Positions 19,901-28,687 of a DNA stretch of 64,000 nucleotides are shown one piece after another. Origin of the DNA: Burkholderiales bacterium (GTDB lineage: Bacteria > Pseudomonadota > Gammaproteobacteria > Burkholderiales > Burkholderiaceae_C). Under the pieces are notes generated by a model. That model was not told the DNA's origin. It did not search any database and was given only the letters and a program-made list of their open reading frames with translations. The DNA lies in NCBI GenBank assembly GCA_019509985.1, contig JAEKLF010000035.1, positions 1-64,000 of the forward strand. The letters run 5' to 3'. Positions within the stretch are counted from its first letter, which is position 1, and every line of letters begins with the position of its first letter. A program made the translations under genes and the position numbers.

Positions 19901-22405
19901 CATCTTCCAGACGTGGATCGCGCGCAGGCCCCAACGGCGCGGGTGGCCGATGAAGGGCAGCAACTGCCAATCGCCGCGCGTCCACCGGTGGATGCGCGCG
20001 GCGGCCACGTCGGCATGCATGGGCGCGGCCTCGACGAGCACGACATCGCTGACGCCGGCGCAACGCATCAGCGAGCCTTCCAGCAGGTCGTGGCTGAGCA
20101 CCTGGCCCTCGGGCAGGCTGTGGGCCAGCACCTGGGCCGCGGCCTGCACGTCGATCAGTCCCTTGCCGGTGGCGCTGCCTTCATCGAACAGATCCTGATA
20201 GACCTCGGAGCTGGCGGCGCTGTAGGGGTCCAGCCCCGGCTGGCCGGCGAACAGGCTGTGGAACCAGGTGCCGTGCACCGTGGAGCTGCCGGCGGCGGTG
20301 GCCAGCGGCGTGGCCACGCGTGGCTGCAGCATGCCGTGGCCGCGCACGACCGTGAGAGCGCCGCCGGCCGAGCGCGCGAGGCGTGGTCGATTCAGCGGGT
20401 GCGCAGCGATGGCGACCAGTTCGCGCAGCGCGCCGGGAGGCAGGGCGGTGTCGGCGTCCAGCGTGATGAGGTGGCGGATGCCTGGCGCGGGCGTGGACAG
20501 CTCGCCGAGGTCGACGAAGCGGTCGGGCAGGCTGTCGCCGCCCTCGCCGGCCAGCAGCGCGGCCAGCGCCTCGGTCTTGCCGCGCTTGCGTTCCCAGCCG
20601 ATCCAGCGCTGCTCGGTCTCGCTCCAGCGGCGCTCGCGGTGCATCAGCAAGAAGCGCGGCCGCCCGCCGCAGGCGGCGCCGTGGCGGCGGTTCAGCGCGT
20701 CGATGCCGGCGCGCGCCTGCGCGAGCAGCACGGCATCCTGCGGCTGGTGCTCGGCCTTGGCGTCGGTCCAGTCGCTGAGCAGCGCGAACTGCGCTTCGCC
20801 CTCGAGATTGGCGAGGTGGTGGCGCTCGAGTTGGGCGATCAACGTGGCGATGCCCTTGGCCCGCGTCAGCATGCAGGGGATGACGACGATGGTGCGCGCC
20901 TCGGGCGGGATGCCGTGCGGCCAGGTCAGGCGCGGCAGGCGCGCCGGCGCGACGCATTCACTGATCAGGCGGTTGGCCAGCGCGACGACGGCCTCGCTGG
21001 TCGGCAGCAGGGCCAGCAGCGCCGCGGCCACGGCCATGGGCCAGCCCGCCTGCGGCGGCAGGCCGAGCATGAGCAGCAAGCCCAGGGCCGCCACGCCCAT
21101 CAGCGCGAGGCTGGCCAGGTAGATGCCACCGCGGTGGCGGCGCAGCGCGTCGACGGCGCGCTCGCCGTGCGTCGGCTGCAGGCGCAGCTCGCTCAGCAGG
21201 CGCCGGCGGCCGGGGCCGGTCAGCCAGTACAGCGGCGCGCGCTCCTCGGCGTCGTCGGCCCAGCCGGGATCGTTGCAGAGCAGGCGCAGCACCTGGGCGA
21301 CCTCGACCTCGGGGCGGCCGTAGCGCTCGGTGAGGGCCTCGATGGCGTGCATGGCCATGTCGCGCGTGGCCTCGTGCTCCTGGCTGTAGACGTGGATGCG
21401 CCCCAGGGCCCGCAACGTCGGGTGCACGGCCTCGAACAGGCCGGCCCAGTCCGCCGCGCCCAGCGTGCGCAGGCTGCCGATGGCGTTGCGGATGCTCTGG
21501 TGGTCGGCCGCGCTCTCGGCCTGTTCGGCGGCCTGCGCCGCGACGGGGTCGGGCAGCACCTCGGCCAGCCAGGCCTGGGCGGCGGCCCAGGACGAGTCGT
21601 CGGCGTCGCGCTGGTCGGATTGGCCCAGCGCACGGTCGGTCAGCCGCTCGTACAGGCGCAGCGCCAGTGCGCTGATGGCGGGATCGCGCGGCCAGCTCGC
21701 CTGCCATTGCGTGAGCTGGGTGCGCACGGCGGCGGCGTCGAGCTGGGGCAGGGCCTCGAAGAGGCGCTGCGCCGCGCGGCGCGCCAGATGGCGCCAGGCC
21801 GCGCGCTCGGCCAGCCGGCGCAGGTTTTCCACCAGCACGACACGCAGCGTGGACGGCAGCGCCCACAGCTCGCGCAACGTCAGCGCTTCGACCTCGTGAT
21901 GGCCGGTGAGGAAGTGGTGCAGCAGCGACAGGTCCAGCGAGCTGTCTGCGTGCGCGACCCAGGCCCAGGCGACGCCATAGACCCGCGGCAGGCCTTGCAG
22001 CGGCTCGTCGGCCAGGCGCGGCAGGCGCTGGAAGTAGCGGTGCGGCAGGTCATGCAGCACCTCGTCGAGCTGCTGCTGCACGATGCGGGCGTTGTCCAGC
22101 AGCCAGGCGTGGGCGGGGTCGATGTCGGCCTGCAGGCCTTCCTCGGACAACACGGCCAGCGCGGCGGCCCAGACCTTCAGGTTGCTGCGCAGCCGCGGTG
22201 AGAACGGGCGGGGCTGGCGGTTCTCCTCGTCCACGCGCTGCGCGGCCGCGAGGCTGCGGCCGTGCTCGGCAAAACGCTCGGCGCCGAACTGCACGGCGCG
22301 CACCGGCGCCGCGGCCGCCTCGGTGCCCGCGGCGACGCGCAGAAAAGCCTGGGTGGCGCCCGGGGGTGTGAGGTCTTGCGGGGAGGGGCGCGGCTTGGCA
22401 GGCAT
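16910..22405 (-). CDS. ndvB: Cyclic beta-1,2-glucan synthase, N-terminal part (GT84), truncated by amber codon
   Basis: The full gene would be about 2831 residues, the size of NdvB/Cgs in rhizobia and Brucella, where it builds periplasmic cyclic beta-1,2-glucans. This 1831-residue part has an N-terminal domain, hydrophobic segments (around 430-470), a GT84 glycosyltransferase with LDADT (about 648) and RIHRW (about 807), more membrane helices (about 850-1080), a glucoamylase-like domain (YNWIDT, YVSSVDSGNL) and the first GH94-type beta-sandwich. It ends at TAG (16912-16910) inside a linker, LLT-stop-QAPRETLP. CAG to TAG would be a single change. If translated as is, it keeps initiation and elongation but lacks the phosphorylase half. 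Confidence 0.88.
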   Translation of the reverse strand: MPAKPRPSPQDLTPPGATQAFLRVAAGTEAAAAPVRAVQFGAERFAEHGRSLAAAQRVDEENRQPRPFSPRLRSNLKVWAAALAVLSEEGLQADIDPAHAWLLDNARIVQQQLDEVLHDLPHRYFQRLPRLADEPLQGLPRVYGVAWAWVAHADSSLDLSLLHHFLTGHHEVEALTLRELWALPSTLRVVLVENLRRLAERAAWRHLARRAAQRLFEALPQLDAAAVRTQLTQWQASWPRDPAISALALRLYERLTDRALGQSDQRDADDSSWAAAQAWLAEVLPDPVAAQAAEQAESAADHQSIRNAIGSLRTLGAADWAGLFEAVHPTLRALGRIHVYSQEHEATRDMAMHAIEALTERYGRPEVEVAQVLRLLCNDPGWADDAEERAPLYWLTGPGRRRLLSELRLQPTHGERAVDALRRHRGGIYLASLALMGVAALGLLLMLGLPPQAGWPMAVAAALLALLPTSEAVVALANRLISECVAPARLPRLTWPHGIPPEARTIVVIPCMLTRAKGIATLIAQLERHHLANLEGEAQFALLSDWTDAKAEHQPQDAVLLAQARAGIDALNRRHGAACGGRPRFLLMHRERRWSETEQRWIGWERKRGKTEALAALLAGEGGDSLPDRFVDLGELSTPAPGIRHLITLDADTALPPGALRELVAIAAHPLNRPRLARSAGGALTVVRGHGMLQPRVATPLATAAGSSTVHGTWFHSLFAGQPGLDPYSAASSEVYQDLFDEGSATGKGLIDVQAAAQVLAHSLPEGQVLSHDLLEGSLMRCAGVSDVVLVEAAPMHADVAAARIHRWTRGDWQLLPFIGHPRRWGLRAIHVWKMLDNMRRSLVAPASLLLLAASWVGVGLTPDWALAAVAAAFGAGPLMGALAACAPARDRVSLQRFYRQAAIELGRAVGGVAWHLAMLPAASWMAVDAIVRALWRQRVTHQHLLEWTTADAAEAAARTDWLPLWRQHRRLTLATGVLAFVLVTLALIGVPVAWDAAMPLLGAWALSPLWIALASRPRARPRREALDDADRHYLLGVARDTWRWFERWVTADDNDLPPDNVQLDPDVAVAHRTSPTNIGLYLLSACCAREFGWLHDVGLAERVKRTLDTLDKLPRHRGHFYNWIDTQRLAVLEPAYVSSVDSGNLCAHLLVVAAACEGFARGGDGMPPPPAVAQALDEVAARARAIALAHEFGWLYDTQRHLLHIGAIAPLGVEPGDERLDINHYDLLASEARLASLVAIAKGDVPATHWGALGRPFFSRGKVTGLKSWSGSMFEMLMPSLVLDEPAGSALAEAARATVIEQQRAGRALGLPWGMSESAYAKRDQSLAYQYGPQGAAALALRDTPPEEIVIAPYASLMATMVMPRAAVANLKALQALGARREGGFIEALDYTASRQPEAASGATQHGPRFQLIATSMSHHQGMALVALTEVLCGGAPQRWADAEPRLCAVRWLLHERAPHEVPPLREPPTQPTRSAPRRARISLVLPELRGRALPATAWLGHGRLSAMLREHGGGTLVWGEPGSQVLVSRWRDDLAQDLLGHHLHLRDLELPWNGTSETSPWRSLTLRPTPGPQWHYSARLHPASAQFNAEGEELHAHTEVWVAVEDDVELRRITLRNLSHRPRRLALVSSFEPVLAPARADLAHPAFGKLFLQARWQPEQRALHWQRLPRSPNEAAVHAVHALVGVELEGGARMDRLQAGADRAHWLARGGMPGQPGGAIAHAGTQTVLNGQVTGLSSAAGALDTGNDPISLLHLVLQLPPGASITLTLATAAAREPQTLNHLLDKLGQPALCERALMLAHTMAAVRTQGASLAPGAWRGGLTLQTLLT

Positions 22406-22588
22406 GAAACGACTGTCGGTGCCAATGCCGCTCAGTCACAGCGGCAGGAGGCGCGAGAGGCTGTCGGTGCAGTCCTACATTGCGGCGCACCAATTCGGTC
22501 AGCCGCCAAAGGCCAGGGCTTGCGCGAGACTGTCAACTCGTGGAAAGCGCTCTGTGGCCACGCCTCGGCCCTCTCTAGAGTGGCCCCC

Positions 22589-23014
22589 ATGAATGATCGC
22601 AACCTCGTCCGCGGCCTGGTGCTCGCGGCCATCGCACTGGGCTTCGGCCTGGGCGCGCTGCGCTATTCCGTCGGCAACTTCGCGCATGCCGGCCCGGGCC
22701 TGTTCCCGCTGCTCGTCAGCGGGCTGCTGATGGGGGTGGCCCTCATCACCATCGTGCGCTCACGCTTCGTGAAGCCGATACCGCTGGGCTTCAACCTGAA
22801 GAACATCGCGCTGCTGCTGCTTGCGCTGTGCAGCTTCGCCATCGCGACCGAGCTGCTGCACACGATGATCGCCGGCATCGTGCTGATGGTCTTCATCGCC
22901 GGCTTCGCGGCGTCCAGCTACTCCTGGCAGCGCAACCTGAAGGTCGCCGCGGTGCTGGTCGCCATCGCCTTCGCCTTCCAGAAGCTGCTGGGCCTGAGCC
23001 TGCCGCTGTATTGA
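22589..23014 (+). CDS. tctB: Tripartite tricarboxylate transporter small membrane subunit TctB
   Basis: TctB is the small (4-TM) inner-membrane subunit of TTT-family secondary importers for citrate and other carboxylates. The 141-residue protein begins MNDRNLVRGLVLAAIAL and has four hydrophobic segments, with the family pattern HAGPGLFPLLVSGLLMGVAL near residue 35. The ATG at 22589 gives the normal length; the upstream open frame runs into the cgs promoter region. tctA follows 10 bases later. No binding protein gene (tctC) is adjacent, so the substrate cannot be deduced. Confidence 0.9.
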   Translation: MNDRNLVRGLVLAAIALGFGLGALRYSVGNFAHAGPGLFPLLVSGLLMGVALITIVRSRFVKPIPLGFNLKNIALLLLALCSFAIATELLHTMIAGIVLMVFIAGFAASSYSWQRNLKVAAVLVAIAFAFQKLLGLSLPLY

Positions 23015-23024
23015 GAGCCAGCCG

Positions 23025-24545
23025 ATGGACATCCTCAACAACCTCGCCTTCGGCTTCAGCCACGCGCTGACGATGCAGAACCTGATGTTCTGCGCCATCG
23101 GCTGCGTCGTCGGCACCCTCGTGGGCCTGCTGCCGGGCCTGGGGCCGCTGGCCACCATCAGCCTGCTGCTGCCGCTGACCTACTCCATCCCGACCGGCGG
23201 CGCCCTCATCATGCTGGCCGGCATCTACTACGGCGCCCAGTACGGCGACAGCGTCAGCGCGATCACGATGAAGATCCCGCACGCCAGCTCCATCGTGGCC
23301 TGCATCGACGGCTACCAGATGACGCTCAAGGGCAAGACCGGCCTGGCCCTGTTCACGGCCGGCATCTCCAGCTTCATCGGCGGCACCGTGGCCATCGTCG
23401 TGCTGGCCAGCCTGGCGCCCAGCCTGGGCGAAGTCGCGCTGATGTTCGGCCCGGCCGACTACTGCTCGCTGATGCTGCTCGGCTTCATCTGTGTGAGCTT
23501 CGTGACGACCGGCAGCCTGCTCAACGGCCTGGCCATGTGCCTCGTGGGCGTGCTGCTCGGCCAGATCGGCACCGACGTCAACACCGGCCAGCAGCGCTAC
23601 ACCTTCGACCTGCCCTTTCTGGCCGAGGGCGTGGGCCTGGTCAGCGTGGCGTTGGGCTGCTTCGGTATCGCCGAGATCACGAAGAACCTGGATGCGCGCG
23701 AGGAGCGCTCGCCCTTCAACGGCAAGATCCATCTGATGCCCACCTGGGCCGAGTTCAAGCGCATCATCCCCAGCGCCCTGCGCGGCAGCGTGGTCGGCTC
23801 CTTCCTCGGCATCCTGCCCGGCGGCGGCCCCGTCATCGCGCAGTTCGCGGCCTATGCGCTGGACAAGAAGGTCAGCAAGTACAAGGACGAGATCGGCAGC
23901 GGCGCCATCGAAGGCGTGGCCGGCCAGGCCGCGGCCGACGAAGCGGCGGCGCGCACCAGCTTCATCCCCTTGATGAGCATCGGCATCCCGGAGAATCCCG
24001 TCATGGCGCTGATGATGGCGGCCTTCGTCATCAAGGGCATCCAGCCCGGGCCCAACATGATCTCGGGCCACCCCGACCTGTTCTGGGGGCTGGTGGCCAG
24101 CATGTGGGTGGGCAATGTCTTTCTCGTCGTGCTGAACGTGCCGCTGGTGCGCTACTGGCTGTCGGTGTTCAAGATCCCCTACTCGGTGCTCTTTCCGGCC
24201 ATCCTGTTCTTCTGCTGCATCGGCACCTTCAGCGTCAACAACAACCTCGACGACATCTTCATCACGGCCGCCTTCGGCCTGCTCGGCTACCTCTTCATGC
24301 GCCTGGACCTGGACGCCGCGCCGCTGATGCTGGGCTTCATCCTCGGCCCGATGCTGGAGGAGTACTTCCGCCGCGCCATGCTGCTCAGCCGCGGCAGCTT
24401 CATGACCTTCGTGACGCGGCCGATCAGCGGCGGACTGCTGGCGCTCATCGGCGTGTTCGTGGTGTGGCAGCTCATCGCGTTCTTCCGGTCGCGAGGGCGT
24501 GGTGTGCCGGTTGTGGTGGCGGGCTCGGTGCCCGCTCAGTCCTGA
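23025..24545 (+). CDS. tctA: Tripartite tricarboxylate transporter large permease TctA
   Basis: TctA is the 12-TM permease of the TTT importer. The 506-residue protein shows the two conserved glycine/proline-rich repeats of the family: LVGLLPGLGPLATISLLLPLTY (near residue 30) and GSFLGILPGGGPVIAQF (near residue 265). It also contains YYGAQYGDSVSAI and SIGIPENPVMAL. It starts 10 bases after tctB with GAGAGCC upstream. The 3' end overlaps the convergent thioredoxin-like gene by ten bases. Confidence 0.95.
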   Translation: MDILNNLAFGFSHALTMQNLMFCAIGCVVGTLVGLLPGLGPLATISLLLPLTYSIPTGGALIMLAGIYYGAQYGDSVSAITMKIPHASSIVACIDGYQMTLKGKTGLALFTAGISSFIGGTVAIVVLASLAPSLGEVALMFGPADYCSLMLLGFICVSFVTTGSLLNGLAMCLVGVLLGQIGTDVNTGQQRYTFDLPFLAEGVGLVSVALGCFGIAEITKNLDAREERSPFNGKIHLMPTWAEFKRIIPSALRGSVVGSFLGILPGGGPVIAQFAAYALDKKVSKYKDEIGSGAIEGVAGQAAADEAAARTSFIPLMSIGIPENPVMALMMAAFVIKGIQPGPNMISGHPDLFWGLVASMWVGNVFLVVLNVPLVRYWLSVFKIPYSVLFPAILFFCCIGTFSVNNNLDDIFITAAFGLLGYLFMRLDLDAAPLMLGFILGPMLEEYFRRAMLLSRGSFMTFVTRPISGGLLALIGVFVVWQLIAFFRSRGRGVPVVVAGSVPAQS

Positions 24546-24874
24546 ACGCGAAGCCGCCTGACGAGCTCCACATAGTTGTCGTCGACCTTCGCCGCCCTGG
24601 GATCGGACAGATGCGCGCGCAGCACCCGCTTCAGCGTCTCCGGCTGCGGCGTCAGCGGCCCGGCGAAGCGAACGTGCTCGTCGTCGGCAATCAGCAGCGT
24701 CGGGAAGGTCTCGATGTCGAGGTCGCCGATGAGGTCGGCCTCGTCCTCGATGTCGATCCAGCGCACCTGCAGGCCGGTCTGCGGCAGTTCGGCGCAGGCG
24801 GCTTCGAAAACTTGCTGGTAGGACTCGCAGGTGCGGCACCAGGCGGCGCAGAGGCAGGCGACGTGGACGGTCAT
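24536..24874 (-). CDS. Thioredoxin-like protein
   Basis: A 112-residue cytoplasmic protein with a thioredoxin fold. It has the active-site-like motif WCRTC near residue 12 and the cis-proline region IETFPTLLI near residue 55. The dipeptide between the cysteines (RT) differs from the GP of thioredoxin, so its redox partner is unclear. An ATG 18 bases further upstream (24892) would add MAPCRP; neither start has a convincing SD. It is convergent with tctA and has no functional link to its neighbours that I can see. Confidence 0.8.
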   Translation of the reverse strand: MTVHVACLCAAWCRTCESYQQVFEAACAELPQTGLQVRWIDIEDEADLIGDLDIETFPTLLIADDEHVRFAGPLTPQPETLKRVLRAHLSDPRAAKVDDNYVELVRRLRVQD

Positions 24875-24951
24875 GGGCCGGCATGGTGCCATGCCGATCC
24901 GGGGTCTGCCGACGCTGCGTGATTGGCGGGCGTCGTTCCGCCGCTCGACCG

Positions 24952-25356
24952 CTATCCCTGCGCCCGCCCGCTACCGGGGCGTGACACCGTGGGCGGGCGT
25001 CGCTGCCAGCGTTCGACCGCTTCCACCACGGCCTCCCAGGCGCGACGGTCGTAGGTGACCGCGGCGAAGAGGTTGTCCTTGCTGGGCTGCTGCCTCACGG
25101 CGCTGCGGGCGAGGTGTTCCAGCGGCTCGCGGGCCGCGGCCACGCAGCCCTCCAGGTCGGCAAATGCGGAGCTCACGCGATGAAACAGCTGGGCCCGGCG
25201 CAGCTCGGTGGCCTTCAGCGACGCCGCCTCCACCGCCCTCAGGAAGATGCGGGCCTGGCCCTCACCCAGCAATTCGACGCAGAACTCTCTGCGCCAACCC
25301 GTCAAAGTCTGCTCCGACGTCAGTGTCGGCGGCGATCCATCAATCAAAAGAGTCAT
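24952..25356 (-). CDS. Hypothetical protein
   Basis: A 134-residue protein I do not recognise. It is charged, without signal peptide or membrane helix. The middle (LKATELRRAQLFHRVSSAFADLEG) looks alpha-helical, and the C-terminus ends with WQRRPPTVSRPGSGRAQG. The ATG at 25356 is chosen (MTLLIDGSPPTL); a GTG at 25371 is an alternative. It sits between a thioredoxin-like gene and the LysR gene on the same strand. Coding is supported by the clean frame and strong third-position GC, but not by any family match. Confidence 0.5.
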   Translation of the reverse strand: MTLLIDGSPPTLTSEQTLTGWRREFCVELLGEGQARIFLRAVEAASLKATELRRAQLFHRVSSAFADLEGCVAAAREPLEHLARSAVRQQPSKDNLFAAVTYDRRAWEAVVEAVERWQRRPPTVSRPGSGRAQG

Positions 25357-25441
25357 CAGACCAGTCTGCACTGGATTCGCCGCAGCCCATTGCTGCTGTT
25401 TGTATCCCTATGCTTCGAGGCCGGCAGCGTGGTGAAGAACC

Positions 25442-26366
25442 TCAGGTGCCGGCGGGCTTGCCGACGGCGTGGCGCCGCCAGCGCCGGCTCTCGGCCATGG
25501 CCCATTGCGCGAAGGCATGGAGCTCCGGCGAGCCGTCCCGCTCTGCCCGTCGGCACAGATAGAAACCGCGCCCCGACGACACCCAGCCGCCGAACGGCAT
25601 CGCGAGCTGTCCGCTGGCCAGTTCCCTTTCGATGAGGCACAGCTGCACGACGGCGATGCCCATGTCGGCGAGGACGGCCTCGATCAGCGCGGCGGCCAGG
25701 TCGAAACCGGACGCGAGCCGGGGCGGCGGTGCGAGCATGCCGCAGGCCTTGAGCCACAGCGCCCAGTCGCCCGGATGGGCGCTGTGGTGCAGCAGCGGGT
25801 GCTGCAGCATGTCTTGCGGCCGGGCCAGCCGGGCGGCGCGCGCGGGGTTGCAGACAGGCACCAGCTCGCGCCCCAGCAGGTATTGCGCGACGACACCTTC
25901 GGGCCAGCGGCTGTGCGGGGCCGGCTTGGGGTTGATCCAGCAGTCGACGTCGTCGCGCTCGAAGCGATCGTCGTGCTGCCAGCGGCGGAATTCGACCTTG
26001 ACCTGCGGGTGCTGCGCATACAGCGCCGGCAGGCGCGGCACCAGCCAGCGCGCGTACAGCGATGGCACGGGCGCCATGCGCAGCGGCTGGCCGGCCTGGG
26101 TGGCGCCCAGGGGAACGGCGCGCTCCAGCGTGTCGAGCGCGGGTTTGATGCGGGCCAGATAGCCTGCGCCGTCGGGGTGTCGGCGTCACGCGGGCACCGC
26201 CGCGCGCCAGCAGCGCCAGGCCCAGTTCCGACTCCAGCCGCTGTACCGCGCGGCTGACCGCGCCCTGGGTGACCGACAACGCCTGGGCGGCCGCGGAGAA
26301 GCTGCCCAGCTCGGCCACGGCCGCGAAAGCGTGGAGTTCGGCCAGCGACGGCGAGCGAAAGCGCAT
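25442..26366 (-). pseudogene. LysR-family transcriptional regulator, one-base frameshift
   Basis: The N-terminal frame (from ATG 26366) encodes a typical LysR helix-turn-helix: SLAELHAFAAVAELGSFSAAAQ, then VTQGAVSRAVQRLESELGLALLAR. After RVTPTP the frame goes wrong. The next frame continues the protein exactly (DGAGYLARIKPALDTLERAV) and then gives a full effector-binding domain to the stop at 25442. Removing one base from the four-G run at 26174-26177 restores a continuous protein of about 307 residues. It is divergent from the M20 peptidase gene 104 bases away, the usual arrangement for a LysR regulator and its target; an AT-rich patch with TTATTACATCA (26371-26381) lies between them. A homopolymer error is as likely as a real mutation. 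Confidence 0.85.
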
Positions 26367-26469
26367 CGGCTTATTACATCACTGCATAGGGTGGGGAATT
26401 CTTGTCGATGGGCGTGCGGGGCGGCCGGTGGCACAGTCCGCGCGGTCCCCACTCTTCGCACACCTCACC

Positions 26470-27738
26470 ATGCACCGTCACCTCCGTACCCTGATCGCAG
26501 GGGCCGTGCTGCTCGCGGCTTCCTTGGCCCAGGCGGCACCGTCATCCCAGCAACTGCAGGACTTGGCCAAGCAGGAGCAGCCGGCGTTGCTGGAGACCTT
26601 GCGGGCGCTGGTGGAGATCGAGTCCGGCAGCAAGGATCTGGACGGCCTCGCCGCCGTAGCCGGTCTGATCGCGGGGAAGCTGAAGGCGCTGGGCGGCGAG
26701 GTGTCCATGATCGAACCGCCCGAGCTGTACCGCATGGAGGACACGCCCGAGCGCGTGGGCGCCATGGTGAAGGCGCAGTTCAACGGGCGAGGCAGCAAGA
26801 AGCTGCTGCTCATCGCCCACATGGACACCGTGTACCTGAAGGGCATGCTGAAGGATCAGCCGTTCCGCGTCGACGGCAGCCGCGCCTACGGGCTCGCCAT
26901 CGCCGACGACAAGCAAGGCGTGGCGACCATCATCCATGCCATCGCCCTGCTGAGGAAGGCCGCGATCGACGACTACGGCACGTTGACGGTGCTCATCAAC
27001 GGCGACGAGGAGATCAGCTCGCCAGGAGCCCGCGCCACGATCACCCGCACCGCGGCGGACCAGGACATGACGCTGTCCTTCGAGTCCGCCGGCACGCAGG
27101 GCGGCGTGCGCCTGGCGACCAGTGGCATCGGCTCGGCCTACCTGACGGTGCAGGGCCGTTCGTCGCATGCCGGGTCGCGGCCGGAGGGCGGCATCAACGC
27201 GCTGACGGAACTCGCCCACCAGGTGCTGCAGATGCAGGACCTGTCGGAGCCCGCCGCCGGCCTGAAGCTGAACTGGACGCTGGCCCAGGCGGGCACGAAC
27301 CGCAACGTGATCCCGGCCCAGGCGACGGCCCAGGCCGATGCGCGCGCGCTGCGCGTGTCCGACTTCGATCGCCTGGAGAAGGAAATGCAGCGCCGCATCC
27401 AGAAACAGCGGCTGCCCGATGCCAAGGTGCAGCTCAAGTTCGAGGTGCGCCGCCCGCCGCTGGAGGCCACGGCCGCATCGCGCGCGCTCGCCAAGCGTGC
27501 CCAGGCCATCTACGCGGAGATCGGCCTGCCCATGCAGGTGGCGGAAGTCGCCACGGGTGGCGGCACGGATGCGGCCTTTGCGGCGCTGCAGGCGCGCGGC
27601 CCGGTGATCGAGGGCCTGGGCCTCACGGGCTTCGGTGCCCACTCCAACGATGCGGAGTACGTGGACATCACGTCCATCCCGCCTCGGCTCTACCTGGTTG
27701 CGCGGCTGATCATGGAAATGTCCGGCGCGAACCCCTGA
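26470..27738 (+). CDS. Periplasmic M20 family peptidase (glutamate carboxypeptidase-like)
   Basis: A 422-residue secreted zinc peptidase of the carboxypeptidase G2/ArgE/DapE family; these release C-terminal residues, often glutamate, from folate-like or peptide substrates. The signal peptide ends AQA (residues 1-22). Metal and catalytic motifs are visible: HMDTV (H117, with D119), IADDKQG (near 144), GDEE (179-181) and a late HSNDAEY. The ATG at 26470 gives the signal peptide, and the longer upstream open frame lies in the regulator gap. It is divergent from the frameshifted LysR gene, which may have controlled it. Confidence 0.92.
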   Translation: MHRHLRTLIAGAVLLAASLAQAAPSSQQLQDLAKQEQPALLETLRALVEIESGSKDLDGLAAVAGLIAGKLKALGGEVSMIEPPELYRMEDTPERVGAMVKAQFNGRGSKKLLLIAHMDTVYLKGMLKDQPFRVDGSRAYGLAIADDKQGVATIIHAIALLRKAAIDDYGTLTVLINGDEEISSPGARATITRTAADQDMTLSFESAGTQGGVRLATSGIGSAYLTVQGRSSHAGSRPEGGINALTELAHQVLQMQDLSEPAAGLKLNWTLAQAGTNRNVIPAQATAQADARALRVSDFDRLEKEMQRRIQKQRLPDAKVQLKFEVRRPPLEATAASRALAKRAQAIYAEIGLPMQVAEVATGGGTDAAFAALQARGPVIEGLGLTGFGAHSNDAEYVDITSIPPRLYLVARLIMEMSGANP

Positions 27739-27797
27739 GCCAACCGGATCAGGGCCCTGTCACCCGAGCCCGCGTCTTCAAGCAGCCTGGTCGGGGC

Positions 27798-27824
27798 AAA
27801 AAAAACCGACTCAGGAGAGCCGGT
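27798..27824 (-). terminator. Rho-independent terminator of the RRM gene
   Basis: On the minus strand the stem ACCGGCTC/GAGTCGGT (one G-T pair, loop TCCT) is followed by a run of eight T residues. It lies about 20 bases after the stop of the RNA-binding protein gene and also separates it from the M20 gene on the other strand. Confidence 0.85.
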
Positions 27825-27844
27825 CATTCAGGGGAACCGCTGGT

Positions 27845-28195
27845 TCAGTAGCGACCACCGCCGAAGCCGCCCGTGCCGTAGCCGATATCCGAACGCTTGG
27901 CGGCGGTGTATCCACCTGCGCTATAGCCGTTCGAATCTCTGCTTGCTTCGCGGGGGCGGGCCAGGCTCACGACGATAGCGCGCCCATCGACAGACATGCC
28001 GTTAAGGGCCGAGATGGCGGCCTGGGCAACTTCGGCAGAAGCCATTTCAACAAACCCAAAGCCCTTGGAAGTGCCGGTGTCTCGGTCCATCATGACCTTG
28101 GCAGAGGATACGTTGCCGAACTCGGCAAAGTTGCTTTTCAGGCTGGAATCGGTCACGGAATAGGGCAGGTTGCCCACGTAGATCTTGCTGCTCAT
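27845..28195 (-). CDS. RRM-domain RNA-binding protein
   Basis: A 116-residue protein with one RNA recognition motif: RNP2 is IYVGNLPYSV (residues 5-14) and RNP1 is KGFGFVEM (about 44-51). A short glycine/tyrosine/arginine-rich tail ends GGFGGGRY. Such small RRM proteins in bacteria are often cold-induced RNA chaperones (family knowledge). The gene has its own terminator and probably belongs to a transcript that starts at the AT-rich promoter near 28690, after a small upstream ORF. Confidence 0.95.
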   Translation of the reverse strand: MSSKIYVGNLPYSVTDSSLKSNFAEFGNVSSAKVMMDRDTGTSKGFGFVEMASAEVAQAAISALNGMSVDGRAIVVSLARPREASRDSNGYSAGGYTAAKRSDIGYGTGGFGGGRY

Positions 28196-28306
28196 GAACG
28201 AGCCTTTCTGAGTATTGGCGCACCGTCAGGATGCGGATTTCGAATCTGCGAACGGGGAGTCCGCAGCGAGCGGGACGTTGGGACAGGGTCTGGCGGGGCC
28301 AGATGG

Positions 28307-28513
28307 TCAGCACGCCAGGGGCGGCATGCACGTTCGCAACCAGCCTTGAGTGACGGCGAACAGCCGAGCAGCTTCGTGAGAGGCAAAGGTTGTTTCGAAG
28401 CGGAACACGCGGCGGCGGCTGCCGTTGCCTTCAGCGCGGCGAACCGAAAAAGAGGCGCGAAAGCGGCCACAGTCGGTCGGGTGTGTCGCGGGCGAAACGA
28501 CGTACTTGCCCAT
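28307..28513 (-). CDS. Small protein upstream of the RRM gene
   Basis: A 68-residue frame, MGKYVVSPATHPTDCGRF to WLRTCMPPLAC, between the AT-rich promoter and the RRM gene on the same strand. The codon use is GC3-rich like real genes here. The pattern of a basic middle, VFRFET, then SHEAARLFAVTQGW resembles small unnamed proteins I have seen beside cold-shock or RRM genes in betaproteobacteria; this is recall, not a search. No strong SD is seen. It may be a real small protein or part of a long 5' leader. Confidence 0.45.
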   Translation of the reverse strand: MGKYVVSPATHPTDCGRFRASFSVRRAEGNGSRRRVFRFETTFASHEAARLFAVTQGWLRTCMPPLAC

Positions 28514-28687
28514 GGGAATGGCGTTGTGCGGAATGTTGTTCAGTCAGGATTGCAGGCTTGAATCGCCCGACGGGATCACTTTTTGGCTTGGTCAGCTGCT
28601 GCTGAACCCGCCGAAAAATGTAGAAGGTCGCCATTGCGCCATGTTTGGCGTCAATGGCTGACCAGGAAGCACGTCACGTGCGGTTTT

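Noticed and set aside
13901..22201. Long plus-strand frames (1081 and 1181 codons) opposite the glucan synthase
   Set aside because: Composition is typical of antisense GC shadows; the minus-strand product has clear catalytic motifs.
28390..28661. Plus-strand small frames in the RRM leader region
   Set aside because: They overlap the more convincing minus-strand ORF and leader, lack SD sequences and have no conserved features.
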